DNA of 64,000 nucleotides. It comes from Arenibacter sp040216555. Lineage in GTDB: Bacteria; Bacteroidota; Bacteroidia; Flavobacteriales; Flavobacteriaceae. A model generated the notes under the pieces. It was not told the origin of the DNA and searched no databases. It saw only the letters and a list, made by a program, of their open reading frames with translations. Numbering within the stretch: the first letter of the stretch is position 1; the number at the start of each line of letters is the position of its first letter. Positions 53,245 to 61,213 of this stretch are shown here, piece by piece. The stretch covers positions 302,397-366,396 of the forward strand of contig JAVJOW010000009.1 of the NCBI GenBank assembly GCA_040216555.1, given 5' to 3'. The translations under genes and the position numbers were made by a program.

Positions 53245-53510
53245 TAACGTTCACCCGTTGGTTTGTACTATTTTATTTATTACTATACAGATGTAATTGC
53301 CTCTAATTTACTTATTAATGTTAAAATATGATACAATTAGGGCAATACAATATGCAAACGCCTTATTTTTCAATAACGTATGTTTTCTATGGGCTTTTTG
53401 TGCCTCTAATTGGTGCCACTTTTTGCAAAATTCGAGTACCATCCTCCAAATTGGAATGATTATGCTCAATTTATTGAAGTACCGTCAGTGGGTTCGGCAT
53501 TCGGGCCTTC

Positions 53511-55883
53511 CTATTTTTTATCCAATAAACTCCGCTGGAACAACTTATAGATCCGGGTGTATTCATCTGTCCAACTACTCGGTTCCACAAAGCTGTGCCG
53601 TTCCATGGGGTAGACTGCCATTTCCCAACTGTGTTTCTCCAATTCGATCAAGCGCTGCGAGAGTCGTACCATATCCTGAAAATGTACGTTGTCGTCTATC
53701 ATGCCATGTAATATCAGCAAGTCGCCCTTTAAGCCTTCGGCAAAATAGATAGGAGAGCTTCTTCTGTAAGCCAAGCTATCCGTAACCGGGGTGTTGAGTA
53801 TACGGGCCGTATAACCATGGTTGTAAGCGGCCCAATCGCCCACGGATCGTATGGCGGCGCCCGCCTTAAAGGTGTCAGCGGCGTTGAACATTGCCATTAA
53901 GGTGATAAATCCACCGTAGGAGCCTCCATAAATACCAATTTTATCCTGATCGATCCCGAGTTCATCAATTAAATATTTGGCTCCATCCACATGGTCGGAT
54001 AGGTCCTTTCCGCCCATATGCCTGTAAATTCCGGTACGCCAGTCCCTGCCATAACCGGCACTGCCCCTGTAATCTATGTCCAAGACGGTATAGCCATTGT
54101 CCACCAAGAGGTTGTGGAACATATATTCCCTAAAATAGGTGCTCCACCATTTATGGGCGTTCTGTAAATAGCCGGCTCCATGCACAAAAATAATGGCCGC
54201 CTTATTTTTTACGTCGGAACTGGGCTTGTAAAGGCGGGCGTGTACTGCCTCGCCATCCTCGGCCTTGAAGGTGATTATTTGGGGGTCGCGCCACTGGTAC
54301 CCATCAAAATCTTTGGTGGTGGAGTAGGTTATGCGTTTCGCCTCTGCCTTGGATTTTCCCCAAATAGGATTGTCCTGTAGGTAAAGTTCCGTAGGCTTGT
54401 TGGTGTACGAATGCAAAATGGCCATTTTACGCTCGTCTGGGGACAGGGTTACCTCATTGGATCCGGTCATATGGGTCAGTTGCTGTAGTTGCCCGCCGCC
54501 AAGTCGCATACTATAGAACTGTCGGTCTCCAGGATGGTTTTTGTTAGCCGTAAAGTACCAGCGTTTTTTATCCTTTGAGATTCGGGGGTCGTAAATTTCA
54601 AATTCGCCCGAAGTCAGAGCCTTTGTTTTTTTGGTAGTTATATCAATGACATAGAGATGTGAATAACCTGTTTTTTCGGATTGGAACCAGATACTTTTTC
54701 CATCAGGCATCCAGCCCTTTTCACCACCATCGTATTCTCCGATGCCCGGGCCGGCTATCCAAGCTTCGTCATGTTGATGGTCCAAAAGCGAAACACTGCC
54801 GTCTTTGGGATCAAGGAGTACAATCCACCGGTCCTTATAGTCGTTGCTATATATGTCCAGCACCGCATATTTCCCGTCCTCGCTCCAAAGTGGCCCATCA
54901 ATATAGCCCAGTCTGTTTTTGTTTTCATAAGTCTTATCCGGATAGTCCTTGGTGTATTCAGGTACGTAATCCAACCCCTCCAGACTGTCCAAAACCACTG
55001 GATAGGCTTTTTTGTTGGTAATGTCGTAAACGAACAATTGATATTCGTAAGGTTCGTTGCCCACCTTGGATCTTGTATCTTCATCTTCGGTATACCCGGA
55101 CTCTGTAACATAATGGGGAACAATGGTGCCCTTATTGGTTGGCGATTCTGTAGCTAAGTAAGTAAGGTAATTTCCAATGGGGTTTATCCTTGGATTGTAA
55201 ATTGACTTGCCATCAGGGTCAATGGGGAGGGGTCCCTTGGTCTCAAAAAGTTTATTGGCTTCCTCTGTTTTGTCTTTTTTGTCCTTACGTTGGCGCAGTA
55301 CCTCAAATAGCCCTAATTGATCTTCGTACAGCCATTGGTCTTTCTTGCTTTTGTCGTCTACTTTTTTTGCAGACTTAATTTTGGTTAGCTGTACCGTACT
55401 CCCGGTGGCTATATCCCAGCTAAAAAGATTGTTGCCCTGCTGGTAGGCCACCTTGCTGCCGTTCTCGGTAAAATGGGGAGCACTTTCGTATTCTTCTGTC
55501 CTGGTTATTTGGATTAGGGCTTGAGTCTTTAGGTTTAACAGAAATATATCCCCCCGTTTGGAATATAATTTTAAGGTTCTATCCTGGTTAATAACTCCAC
55601 TGCTACTAGGAAGGGAGTAGGAGGTCTCAAAATCGGTTTTGATAGTCTTGGCCGATTTTAAATGGTAGGCATAGAGGGAATCGTTTTGGGCTTTTTCTGG
55701 ATTCCAATCAAAATACAGGGTCTGGCTGTCCAAGGACCATTGCGGATAGGAAGGAAGATGGCCTACAAAGTCATCGCCCTGCATTATTTTTTTTATGGAT
55801 AAGCTGGATATGTTCCCTTGCTGGGCAAAGCTAATGGAAAGGGACAATAGAAATGCACCGTAGAGAAGCCAATTGTTTTTCAT
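53511..55883 (-). CDS. Prolyl oligopeptidase-family serine peptidase (S9, DPP IV-like)
   Basis: 790 residues. Signal peptide MKNNWLLYGAFLLSLSISFAQ, seven-bladed WD40-like beta-propeller (about 40-520), then a C-terminal alpha/beta hydrolase with nucleophile Ser in GIYGGSYGGFIT, Asp in LHGMIDDNVH, and His in PMERHSF. Secreted or periplasmic removal of N-terminal dipeptides or cleavage of short peptides. Single gene. Confidence 0.93.
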   Translation of the reverse strand: MKNNWLLYGAFLLSLSISFAQQGNISSLSIKKIMQGDDFVGHLPSYPQWSLDSQTLYFDWNPEKAQNDSLYAYHLKSAKTIKTDFETSYSLPSSSGVINQDRTLKLYSKRGDIFLLNLKTQALIQITRTEEYESAPHFTENGSKVAYQQGNNLFSWDIATGSTVQLTKIKSAKKVDDKSKKDQWLYEDQLGLFEVLRQRKDKKDKTEEANKLFETKGPLPIDPDGKSIYNPRINPIGNYLTYLATESPTNKGTIVPHYVTESGYTEDEDTRSKVGNEPYEYQLFVYDITNKKAYPVVLDSLEGLDYVPEYTKDYPDKTYENKNRLGYIDGPLWSEDGKYAVLDIYSNDYKDRWIVLLDPKDGSVSLLDHQHDEAWIAGPGIGEYDGGEKGWMPDGKSIWFQSEKTGYSHLYVIDITTKKTKALTSGEFEIYDPRISKDKKRWYFTANKNHPGDRQFYSMRLGGGQLQQLTHMTGSNEVTLSPDERKMAILHSYTNKPTELYLQDNPIWGKSKAEAKRITYSTTKDFDGYQWRDPQIITFKAEDGEAVHARLYKPSSDVKNKAAIIFVHGAGYLQNAHKWWSTYFREYMFHNLLVDNGYTVLDIDYRGSAGYGRDWRTGIYRHMGGKDLSDHVDGAKYLIDELGIDQDKIGIYGGSYGGFITLMAMFNAADTFKAGAAIRSVGDWAAYNHGYTARILNTPVTDSLAYRRSSPIYFAEGLKGDLLILHGMIDDNVHFQDMVRLSQRLIELEKHSWEMAVYPMERHSFVEPSSWTDEYTRIYKLFQRSLLDKK

Positions 55884-56067
55884 GTTCTATTTTTTATAAG
55901 CCTTAAGCGATCTTAGGTTTGGTTTAGCTGTTTACATGTAGTATTGATGTGGTAAATATCCAAAAACTTAATAACTCTCCCAAGATTGAAGGTGAAAGTT
56001 ATACTGCGGATGCGGCTTTAGTGAAAAACAGTTCTCGGATATGGACAGCTGAGTTGTCCTATGGGCT

Positions 56068-56679
56068 TTATTGAGCGTGTCTTACTTCAAATTCAGGGCA
56101 GTCCAATCGGATGTCCTTATTGAGCAATTCTTTGTTGAGCAAGTTGCAATAATCCTGGTCATTTTTTTTACTGTAGAATTTACAGCCATAGCAGGTTCTT
56201 TGTACACTAAGGATCCCATTGGTGTTCAGTTGATAGATGAGCTTGCTCAAGGTGCCAAATAGCGCTTCCAACTCGGAACTCCCAACTGCATTGAGCTGCA
56301 TCTTGAGGGGATTGGCAAAATCGGAAATTTGACCTATGGTCTCTGTCCCTGCTTCAGAGAGACCAATGGAGTAGCTTCTACTATCGCTGGAAGAATATTC
56401 TTTGGTAATAAGTCCTTTTTTGTCCAAGACCCTAATGGCATCACTTATGGTGGGCTTGGTTATATTGAATTCCTTGGCCAGGTGGCTTACATTGCAGAAT
56501 TCGGTTTTGTGGTAAGCAATGAAAATTAGGATTTGGATTTGGATGGGACTTAAGCCCAACAATTTGGCCTTATCCCAAAGCAGGACTTTGAATGCTTCGG
56601 AAATGCGCTCTAGTCCAGCTATAATTTTGCTGGAAACGTCCGTTTCTTGATGGTCTGGGTTAAAAATACTTCTGTCCAT
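56068..56679 (-). CDS. MarR-type regulator with C-terminal Cys cluster
   Basis: 203 residues. Winged helix-turn-helix at about 40-125 (LSPIQIQILIFIAYH, FNITKPTISDAIRVLDKKGLI, DSRSYSIGLSEAG wing). A C-terminal extension has four Cys in the order C-x2-C-x11-C-x15-C (from TCYGC to LDCPEF), a likely metal or Fe-S site. A TTAGTTATCCTAA copy of the regulon palindrome and a TAACTTTG promoter element lie just upstream, so it is probably autoregulated. Neighbours are DUF2024 and a thioredoxin-like gene, both with CxxC. Confidence 0.88.
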   Translation of the reverse strand: MDRSIFNPDHQETDVSSKIIAGLERISEAFKVLLWDKAKLLGLSPIQIQILIFIAYHKTEFCNVSHLAKEFNITKPTISDAIRVLDKKGLITKEYSSSDSRSYSIGLSEAGTETIGQISDFANPLKMQLNAVGSSELEALFGTLSKLIYQLNTNGILSVQRTCYGCKFYSKKNDQDYCNLLNKELLNKDIRLDCPEFEVRHAQ

Positions 56680-56681
56680 AT

Positions 56682-56715
56682 AAAAAGCCTGCCGGGAATT
56701 GCCCGACAGGCAAAG
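56682..56715 (-). terminator. Intrinsic terminator of the thioredoxin-DUF2024 unit
   Basis: On the minus strand a 10-bp stem, GCCTGTCGGG with CCCGGCAGGC, with one G-T pair and a 5-base loop (stem 56687-56711), followed by TTTTTA. It lies directly before the marR ATG at 56679, so the marR message would begin with it. Confidence 0.8.
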
Positions 56716-56743
56716 TTAGTTATCCTAATTAAATTATTCACAA
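56711..56743 (-). promoter_or_regulatory. marR promoter and palindromic operator
   Basis: Minus strand: TTG (56741-56743), a 22-base spacer, TAACTTTG (56711-56718). The spacer end and -7 overlap TTAGTTATCCTAA read on plus at 56716-56728, two mismatches from the perfect palindrome at 57025-57037. The arrangement suggests autorepression by MarR. Confidence 0.6.
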
Positions 56744-56997
56744 TTTTCCATTTCTAAGATAAAATACCCCATTCTATTTATGGCTTCCGATATGGTGTCG
56801 CTGGCCATTTCCATATGGCAGTAGGTACAGGTCTTGGTGGATAGTCCATGGGTTTTGAATGGCTTTGTGGATAGAAATTCACGACCATAATCAAAAATGA
56901 TATTCTTGTCCTTCAAATTATGGGGTACCAGTATATCGAAATGCATGGTCTTGCCGTCTTCACGGGCCACATAGGTGTCCCAAACCGATATTTTCAT
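56734..56997 (-). CDS. DUF2024 family protein
   Basis: 87 residues from the ATG at 56997, giving MKISVWDTYVAREDGKTMHFDIL, the usual start of DUF2024; an in-frame ATG four codons earlier (57009) is possible. Contains a CxxC in TKTCTYCHMEM near residue 60. Family function is unknown. Encoded 60 bases after a thioredoxin-like gene and before marR, with operator palindromes on both sides. Confidence 0.85.
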   Translation of the reverse strand: MKISVWDTYVAREDGKTMHFDILVPHNLKDKNIIFDYGREFLSTKPFKTHGLSTKTCTYCHMEMASDTISEAINRMGYFILEMENCE

Positions 56998-57024
56998 GTT
57001 GCTAATCATTTAAATTATAATTTA

Positions 57025-57037
57025 TTAGGAATCCTAA
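57025..57037. promoter_or_regulatory. Perfect operator palindrome upstream of DUF2024
   Basis: TTAGGAATCCTAA, a perfect 13-base palindrome around a central base, 28 bases upstream of the chosen DUF2024 start (16 upstream of the alternative). Same motif family as 57332-57350 and 56716-56728; likely bound by the MarR protein. Confidence 0.65.
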
Positions 57038-57056
57038 CCATTTAGGATAAAAAAAT

Positions 57057-57290
57057 TTAACCTTTTACATCTGCCATGGAAGCACCAAAGTTGAGGTGCA
57101 GTACATTGCCATTGGGTGTAAGTAGGGCAGGGACCGACTTAACGCCTGCTTTTTCCGCTTCGGGGATACGGGATTTGTTTTGGCCGAAGTGTACTATTTC
57201 CACATTATCCCGACCCACTAGTTCTAAAATGTCATGTTCCGCACTAACGCATACGGGACATCCTGCGTGATAAAAAACCGATTTTTTCAT
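57057..57290 (-). CDS. Small thioredoxin/glutaredoxin-like protein
   Basis: 77 residues. N-terminal redox motif CPVC in FYHAGCPVCVSAEHDIL at residues 10-13 region, and a cis-Pro region VKSVPALLTPNG. Shorter than classical thioredoxin (about 105), closer to glutaredoxin-like proteins. First gene of the MarR-controlled group, transcribed from a near-consensus promoter with an operator in its spacer. Probably thiol-disulfide exchange in the cytoplasm. Confidence 0.8.
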   Translation of the reverse strand: MKKSVFYHAGCPVCVSAEHDILELVGRDNVEIVHFGQNKSRIPEAEKAGVKSVPALLTPNGNVLHLNFGASMADVKG

Positions 57291-57325
57291 TGTTCTTGAA
57301 TTTAGGTTATTGCACTATTGCTTCA

Positions 57326-57355
57326 CAAATATAGTAAGGATTCCTAACTATTCAA
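57326..57355 (-). promoter_or_regulatory. Promoter of the thioredoxin-DUF2024 unit with embedded operator
   Basis: Minus strand: TTG (57353-57355), a 19-base spacer and TATATTTG (57326-57333), an ideal Bacteroidota promoter. The spacer is almost filled by the near-palindrome TAGTTAGGAATCCTTACTA (57332-57350), which shares TTAGGAATCCT with the other two sites. A repressor bound here would block the promoter. Confidence 0.75.
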
Positions 57356-57484
57356 ATAAAATCTTGATTTTATTATTGAATATTTTCAAATGGATGAAGG
57401 GATCGGTTCTATTTTGTTTTAGATTATCAGGTCTATTGGTTAACGGATAAATCGGACTATACCTGGTTCCATCGCCTATAAATG

Positions 57485-57964
57485 TTACTTTTTAAGTTTT
57501 AGTTCGTAATACCGTGCAGATTCATGTGGATTGTGGCGGTAAGCCCCTATTTCCACAAAACCATTATCGGTATACAGTTTAATGGCCGATTTCATAAAAT
57601 CTGCAGTGTCCAGTTTTATGGTGTCGTAGTTAAGTTTTCTGGCTTTTTCAATACAATGGTTGAGTAGTAGTTGTCCTATGCCCAAACCCCTGCTGTTGGG
57701 TTGTACGAACATACGTTTTATTTCTCCATCGTTCTTATTAAACCTTCGGATTCCGGCTATGCCAACAGCCTCCTCGTTTATATAGGCAATAAATAATCCG
57801 CCATCCTCATGATTGTACATTTCGGGCAGGCCCGCCATTTCCTTATCAAAATTTTGAAAAGACAGATCAATGCCCAACCAGGCTACATATTCCAAAATCA
57901 ATTTTTTGGCATGTGCGAAGTCGGTCGCCGTTTCGGCCATCTTTATTTCAATAGAATTTTTCAT
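57485..57964 (-). CDS. GNAT-family N-acetyltransferase
   Basis: 159 residues. Acetyl-CoA-binding motif A in KRMFVQPNSRGLGIGQLLLNHCIE near residues 84-107 (the RGLGIGQ pyrophosphate loop) and motif B near KLYTDNGFVEIGAYRHNP. Substrate cannot be predicted. Same strand as the MarR group but about 195 bases upstream, so separate. Confidence 0.87.
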   Translation of the reverse strand: MKNSIEIKMAETATDFAHAKKLILEYVAWLGIDLSFQNFDKEMAGLPEMYNHEDGGLFIAYINEEAVGIAGIRRFNKNDGEIKRMFVQPNSRGLGIGQLLLNHCIEKARKLNYDTIKLDTADFMKSAIKLYTDNGFVEIGAYRHNPHESARYYELKLKK

Positions 57965-58009
57965 TTATTCAGGGTTGTAATTTATATAATATCGCCAATG
58001 AAGTTCTAA

Positions 58010-58465
58010 TTAATCCTGCAGGTTCTGTGGAAACTTGTCCGCGACTAGGTTGAGCTGTATGCCATGCTCCAAATAGGCCTTTAGTCCGTCCAAAACCGTG
58101 GTAAAGCCACCGGTGTTGTTCATAAGGGTTTTATGCAGCTCTTCCCCTGTTTCCGTAAAACCGTAATTTTTTATGGTTACATAGGTGTTTTTTGGACTTA
58201 GTTCCTTGAATTCGTAGTCTACCAATGTTGAAGGGGTTCCCCAGCGAGTGGCAATTAATTTGTTTGGTTTAATATCTATGGTGTGGACTTCGGCCTTGGC
58301 CTTGTACATTTCCCATTCCCAGGTAACGGTTTTCCCTTTTTTAAGGGGGCCTGTAGATTTTGTAAACCAAAATTTAGTGGTTATGCTGGGGTCTATAAAG
58401 GCCTGAAAAACCTCTTCCAGGGGTTTTCTGATCATCATTTGGGCTTCTACTGTTATGCCGTTCAT
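58010..58465 (-). CDS. SRPBCC / AHSA1-like domain protein
   Basis: 151 residues of a START/Bet v1-like helix-grip fold: VEAQMMIRKPLEEVFQAFIDPSITTKFWF at the start and WEWEMYKAK and a C-terminal long helix with TTVLDGLKAYLEHG. Such proteins bind hydrophobic ligands or act as co-chaperones; no specific role can be given. It starts 3 bases after the cupin stop, so the two form an operon. Confidence 0.85.
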   Translation of the reverse strand: MNGITVEAQMMIRKPLEEVFQAFIDPSITTKFWFTKSTGPLKKGKTVTWEWEMYKAKAEVHTIDIKPNKLIATRWGTPSTLVDYEFKELSPKNTYVTIKNYGFTETGEELHKTLMNNTGGFTTVLDGLKAYLEHGIQLNLVADKFPQNLQD

Positions 58466-58468
58466 TTC

Positions 58469-58882
58469 TTAGGAATTTGGATTGTCTTTAAACCATTTTA
58501 CGATAGAGGGCATATTTCGTTCAAAACCTCCAGGTACAAAGAAATTTAAGATGCCGGTTTTTTGATCTGTCCTGTTGGCAAAGTCGTGCATGGTTTTGGC
58601 AGGAATCCTTAAAAAGGTTCCCTTATCGGCCTCGGTCCATTGATCCCCTATTAAAAAGGAACAGCTTCCCTCCAGAACGTAAAATACTTCGTCATTGTCC
58701 TGGTGCTGGTGAGCCCCGGGACCCATGGAATTGGGCTCCAACCACCATTCTGAGACACTGTATTTTTCATCGGTTTCCTGTTCATCCGCCTTAAAAATGG
58801 CCGTCATGCTACCGCAGCGGTAAGTTCTGCCTTCTCCGGCTTCTAAAATAATGGGTCTTATATCATTCTCCTTTTTTTTCAT
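58469..58882 (-). CDS. Cupin-domain protein
   Basis: 137 residues from the ATG at 58882; a TTG two codons upstream is in frame. Cupin motif 1 in GAHQHQDNDEVFYVLEG with two His and a Glu as likely metal ligands, and motif 2 in RIPAKTMHDFANR. Small-molecule binding or dioxygenase/isomerase-like role; unknown. Coupled with the downstream SRPBCC gene. Confidence 0.87.
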   Translation of the reverse strand: MKKKENDIRPIILEAGEGRTYRCGSMTAIFKADEQETDEKYSVSEWWLEPNSMGPGAHQHQDNDEVFYVLEGSCSFLIGDQWTEADKGTFLRIPAKTMHDFANRTDQKTGILNFFVPGGFERNMPSIVKWFKDNPNS

Positions 58883-59013
58883 TCCCAAAGCTATTTATAT
58901 TGGGCCGATCAATGTTCGACATTTGATTCTATGCTACTTATTTATTTTTCTGGCAATCGTAGGGTATAATGGCCATTTATTGCCCGTGGCATATTACCTA
59001 ACTATAAATATAC

Positions 59014-59685
59014 TTATACCGTGATAAACTTCAATTTGTCATTTGAAATTTCACTGGAATATTCAATTCTTAATTGATCGATCTTATCCTGGAAGAACGC
59101 ATATATTTTTTTGGAATTTTTTTCTGCCAGCTGCTGATCTAAAAAATCATCTTTTAAATACCTGGAGAGGGAGAATAAGGTTCTTGGGAATTCATGGATA
59201 ATTAGTCTATTGTCGTCCAATTGTGCCCGTAACCAAAAAGGCTCACTGTAGGTGGCTTCACGCACATAGACAATTTCATATTTATTTTCAACCATCTCTG
59301 CATATGCGGTCAATGATTTGAGGCTGGTCGGCATTCCTACTTCAACGGTAATTTGATTTGCAGTAAAGGTCCTTATTTTATCGTCCGGAAAAGAAAAATG
59401 AATAGGGGTTTTGGTTTTAAGAAGTTTTCCAAAGCGGCCGGTAAAATTCATAAAATAGCCCGTGGCAAGTATTTCGGCCAATGACTTCTTATAGGCTTTT
59501 ACATTTTCCTTGTAAAACACAACAGCCAGAATCACTGAGGCTAGGAGCCCTATGCCCACGGCAATCCATATATTGGGAAATATGGTAGGCGCTATTCCCT
59601 GTATATAGCCGCCATAGGTGCCTACTGTTGGAAAAATGGAATAGAACAGATCTTTTAGGGGAAGGAATTTAAGACTCAATTTCAT
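59014..59685 (-). CDS. Transmembrane STING-domain protein (TM-STING homologue)
   Basis: 223 residues. N-terminal hydrophobic part with one clear membrane helix at about 39-58 and a weaker one at 13-33, then a cytoplasmic domain from about 65 to 215 that resembles STING: ATGYFMNF (residues 74-81) at the first core helix; FSFPDD (97-102) as the beta strand before the loop; VREATYSEPF (141-150), matching the eukaryotic lid region with RVYSN; and FPRTLFSLSRYLKDDF (166-181), matching human P-LQ-TLFAMSQY-x4-F. Known bacterial TM-STINGs bind cyclic dinucleotides and oligomerise to disrupt membranes in CBASS immunity. No CD-NTase gene is in the window. TAGGGTATTTT lies upstream. Assigned from remembered alignment, not a search. 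Confidence 0.78.
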   Translation of the reverse strand: MKLSLKFLPLKDLFYSIFPTVGTYGGYIQGIAPTIFPNIWIAVGIGLLASVILAVVFYKENVKAYKKSLAEILATGYFMNFTGRFGKLLKTKTPIHFSFPDDKIRTFTANQITVEVGMPTSLKSLTAYAEMVENKYEIVYVREATYSEPFWLRAQLDDNRLIIHEFPRTLFSLSRYLKDDFLDQQLAEKNSKKIYAFFQDKIDQLRIEYSSEISNDKLKFITV

Positions 59686-59744
59686 ATAATTTCCTAAATA
59701 TTTAAGTCAACATTGGGATAAACAACATCCCTTAAATAAAATAG

Positions 59745-59757
59745 TGAAAATACCCTA
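59745..59757 (-). promoter_or_regulatory. TAGGGTATTTTCA element upstream of the STING gene
   Basis: Minus strand reads TAGGGTATTTTCA, identical over 13 bases to the site before fecR (34499-34511 region) and sharing 11 bases with that before the repeat lipoprotein. It is 59 bases upstream of the STING ATG. Candidate ECF-type promoter. Confidence 0.5.
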
Positions 59758-59937
59758 TAGGCTTTTGTGCATCAGGTATTTAACCGAAGTTAAAATACAA
59801 TTTTTTTCAATATAAAGAATATATAGGTTTTGAGATATTTATACCATAGGCAATAGCGTGGAATTCTGCAGTTTCAGTTAATTCAATTATGTGCGAAACT
59901 GGAGTGCATAAACCATATTGGAGCATATATAATTGTA
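59758..59937. other. Gene-free stretch between the STING and PepSY loci
   Basis: About 180 AT-rich bases inside a 354-base gap. No open frame, RNA gene or repeat recognised apart from the promoter-like element on one side and the terminator on the other. Confidence 0.6.
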
Positions 59938-59963
59938 AAACCCCGAGGAATAGCCTCGGGGTT
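59935..59963 (-). terminator. Terminator of the siderophore receptor-PepSY unit
   Basis: 10-bp stem AACCCCGAGG with CCTCGGGGTT around a 5-base loop (59939-59963). On the minus strand it is followed by TTAC with a short T-run. Located about 77 bases after the PepSY stop. Confidence 0.75.
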
Positions 59964-60039
59964 GGTACTGTAAAAAGGAGTTAACTTCAATCCAAATACT
60001 TCCCTATGTTAAACGGGATTACCTTAGTATGTTAATTTG

Positions 60040-61182
60040 CTAAAGCTCTACTTCGGCCAATTTTTTATGCTTCTTTTTATAGGTCCTACCATACCACAAT
60101 AAAATTCCGGTAACGGGCAGACTGGCGGTTAGCAGGCTCACCAAAAAGGCAATTATTTTACCGGCTATACCCCCTATGGCCCCAATATGGATATCGTAGT
60201 TCATCCGTAGTATTTTGTCCGCTACCTTGGCATCTTCATATTTGCCATATATACCGGGAGTCTCTATTTCCTCCAGGGTATGCTGGTCAAAAAAACGAAA
60301 GTCAGAATCATAGTATAATCCAGAGCTATTGGAAACTTCCACGTAAATACTTTCGTCCTCTGATTTGGGGTAATGCAGTTCAAAACTTTCTGCATTGGGC
60401 GATGCCGCCCATAGTTTCGGAATTAATAGATCCATGGGTTTTACATCATCGTTTATATTGGCTGTACCAATATTTTCCGGAATAATAAATGCAGCTTCCT
60501 TGTCCCCTCCCAAAGATTTATACAATACATACTTCATCCAATTATAGGACATTACCGAGCCTGTAAAGGCCAGGATCAGCGCTAGGGAACAGATGTAAAA
60601 ACCGATTACAGTGTGAAGATCAAAGTTTTTGCGTTTCCAGCGCGTACTATCCTTCCAGTTGAACCGTAAGCGTTGTTTAAGGTTTTTACGTTTTTTGGGT
60701 ATCCACAGAAAGATACCGGAAAAGATTATAACCATAAAAATGAGGATTGACGCTCCAACCACTTGTTCCCCAATTTCTTTTGGCAACCATAGGCGCATAT
60801 GGCCTTTTAAGATAAAGGCAAAAAACCCGGATAAATGATCATCTACCTGTATCACCTCACCAGTATAGGGGTTTAAAAAAACGCTTTGGTAAAATTCTGG
60901 TTCGGGGTCGTAAAAAATTACCTCAATGGCATCATCCGCTTTTTTAAACAGGGTACCGTGTACATGGTTATTGGGAAAAACTTCCATAGCGTACATTTTG
61001 GCCTCAGTAGGGGTAAGAATAGGCTTGTTTTGGGGGCTTACCTTTTTATAGTCGTCATATAGACTTTCAATCTCATCCCTAAAGGCCCAGCAACAACCGG
61101 TAATCGCTACAATAAATACGACGATACCGGTGGTAAGGCCTAAAATTTTATGAAGTTCGAAGATGATTTTTCTGAGGTTCAT
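60040..61182 (-). CDS. PepSY-associated transmembrane protein (iron-regulated type)
   Basis: 380 residues, four membrane helices: about 12-34, 145-165, 195-215 and 340-365. Begins LRKIIFELHKILGLTTGIVVFIVAITG with the conserved His, and the loops contain PepSY-like domains. These proteins, often beside TonB siderophore receptors, are thought to act in ferric-siderophore reduction or iron release at the inner membrane. Lies 31 bases downstream of the receptor gene, hence co-transcribed. Confidence 0.88.
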   Translation of the reverse strand: MNLRKIIFELHKILGLTTGIVVFIVAITGCCWAFRDEIESLYDDYKKVSPQNKPILTPTEAKMYAMEVFPNNHVHGTLFKKADDAIEVIFYDPEPEFYQSVFLNPYTGEVIQVDDHLSGFFAFILKGHMRLWLPKEIGEQVVGASILIFMVIIFSGIFLWIPKKRKNLKQRLRFNWKDSTRWKRKNFDLHTVIGFYICSLALILAFTGSVMSYNWMKYVLYKSLGGDKEAAFIIPENIGTANINDDVKPMDLLIPKLWAASPNAESFELHYPKSEDESIYVEVSNSSGLYYDSDFRFFDQHTLEEIETPGIYGKYEDAKVADKILRMNYDIHIGAIGGIAGKIIAFLVSLLTASLPVTGILLWYGRTYKKKHKKLAEVEL

Positions 61183-61213
61183 ATGTACGATGTTGAAAAT
61201 CTATATTTTTTGA

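Noticed and set aside
53297..53752. 151-codon plus-strand frame near the S9 peptidase end
   Set aside because: Half of it overlaps the conserved C-terminus of the peptidase in antisense and the rest shows no domain or signal.
58958..58969. GTAGGGTATAAT on the plus strand between the STING and cupin genes
   Set aside because: Differs after GTATA and points at no gene in its direction.
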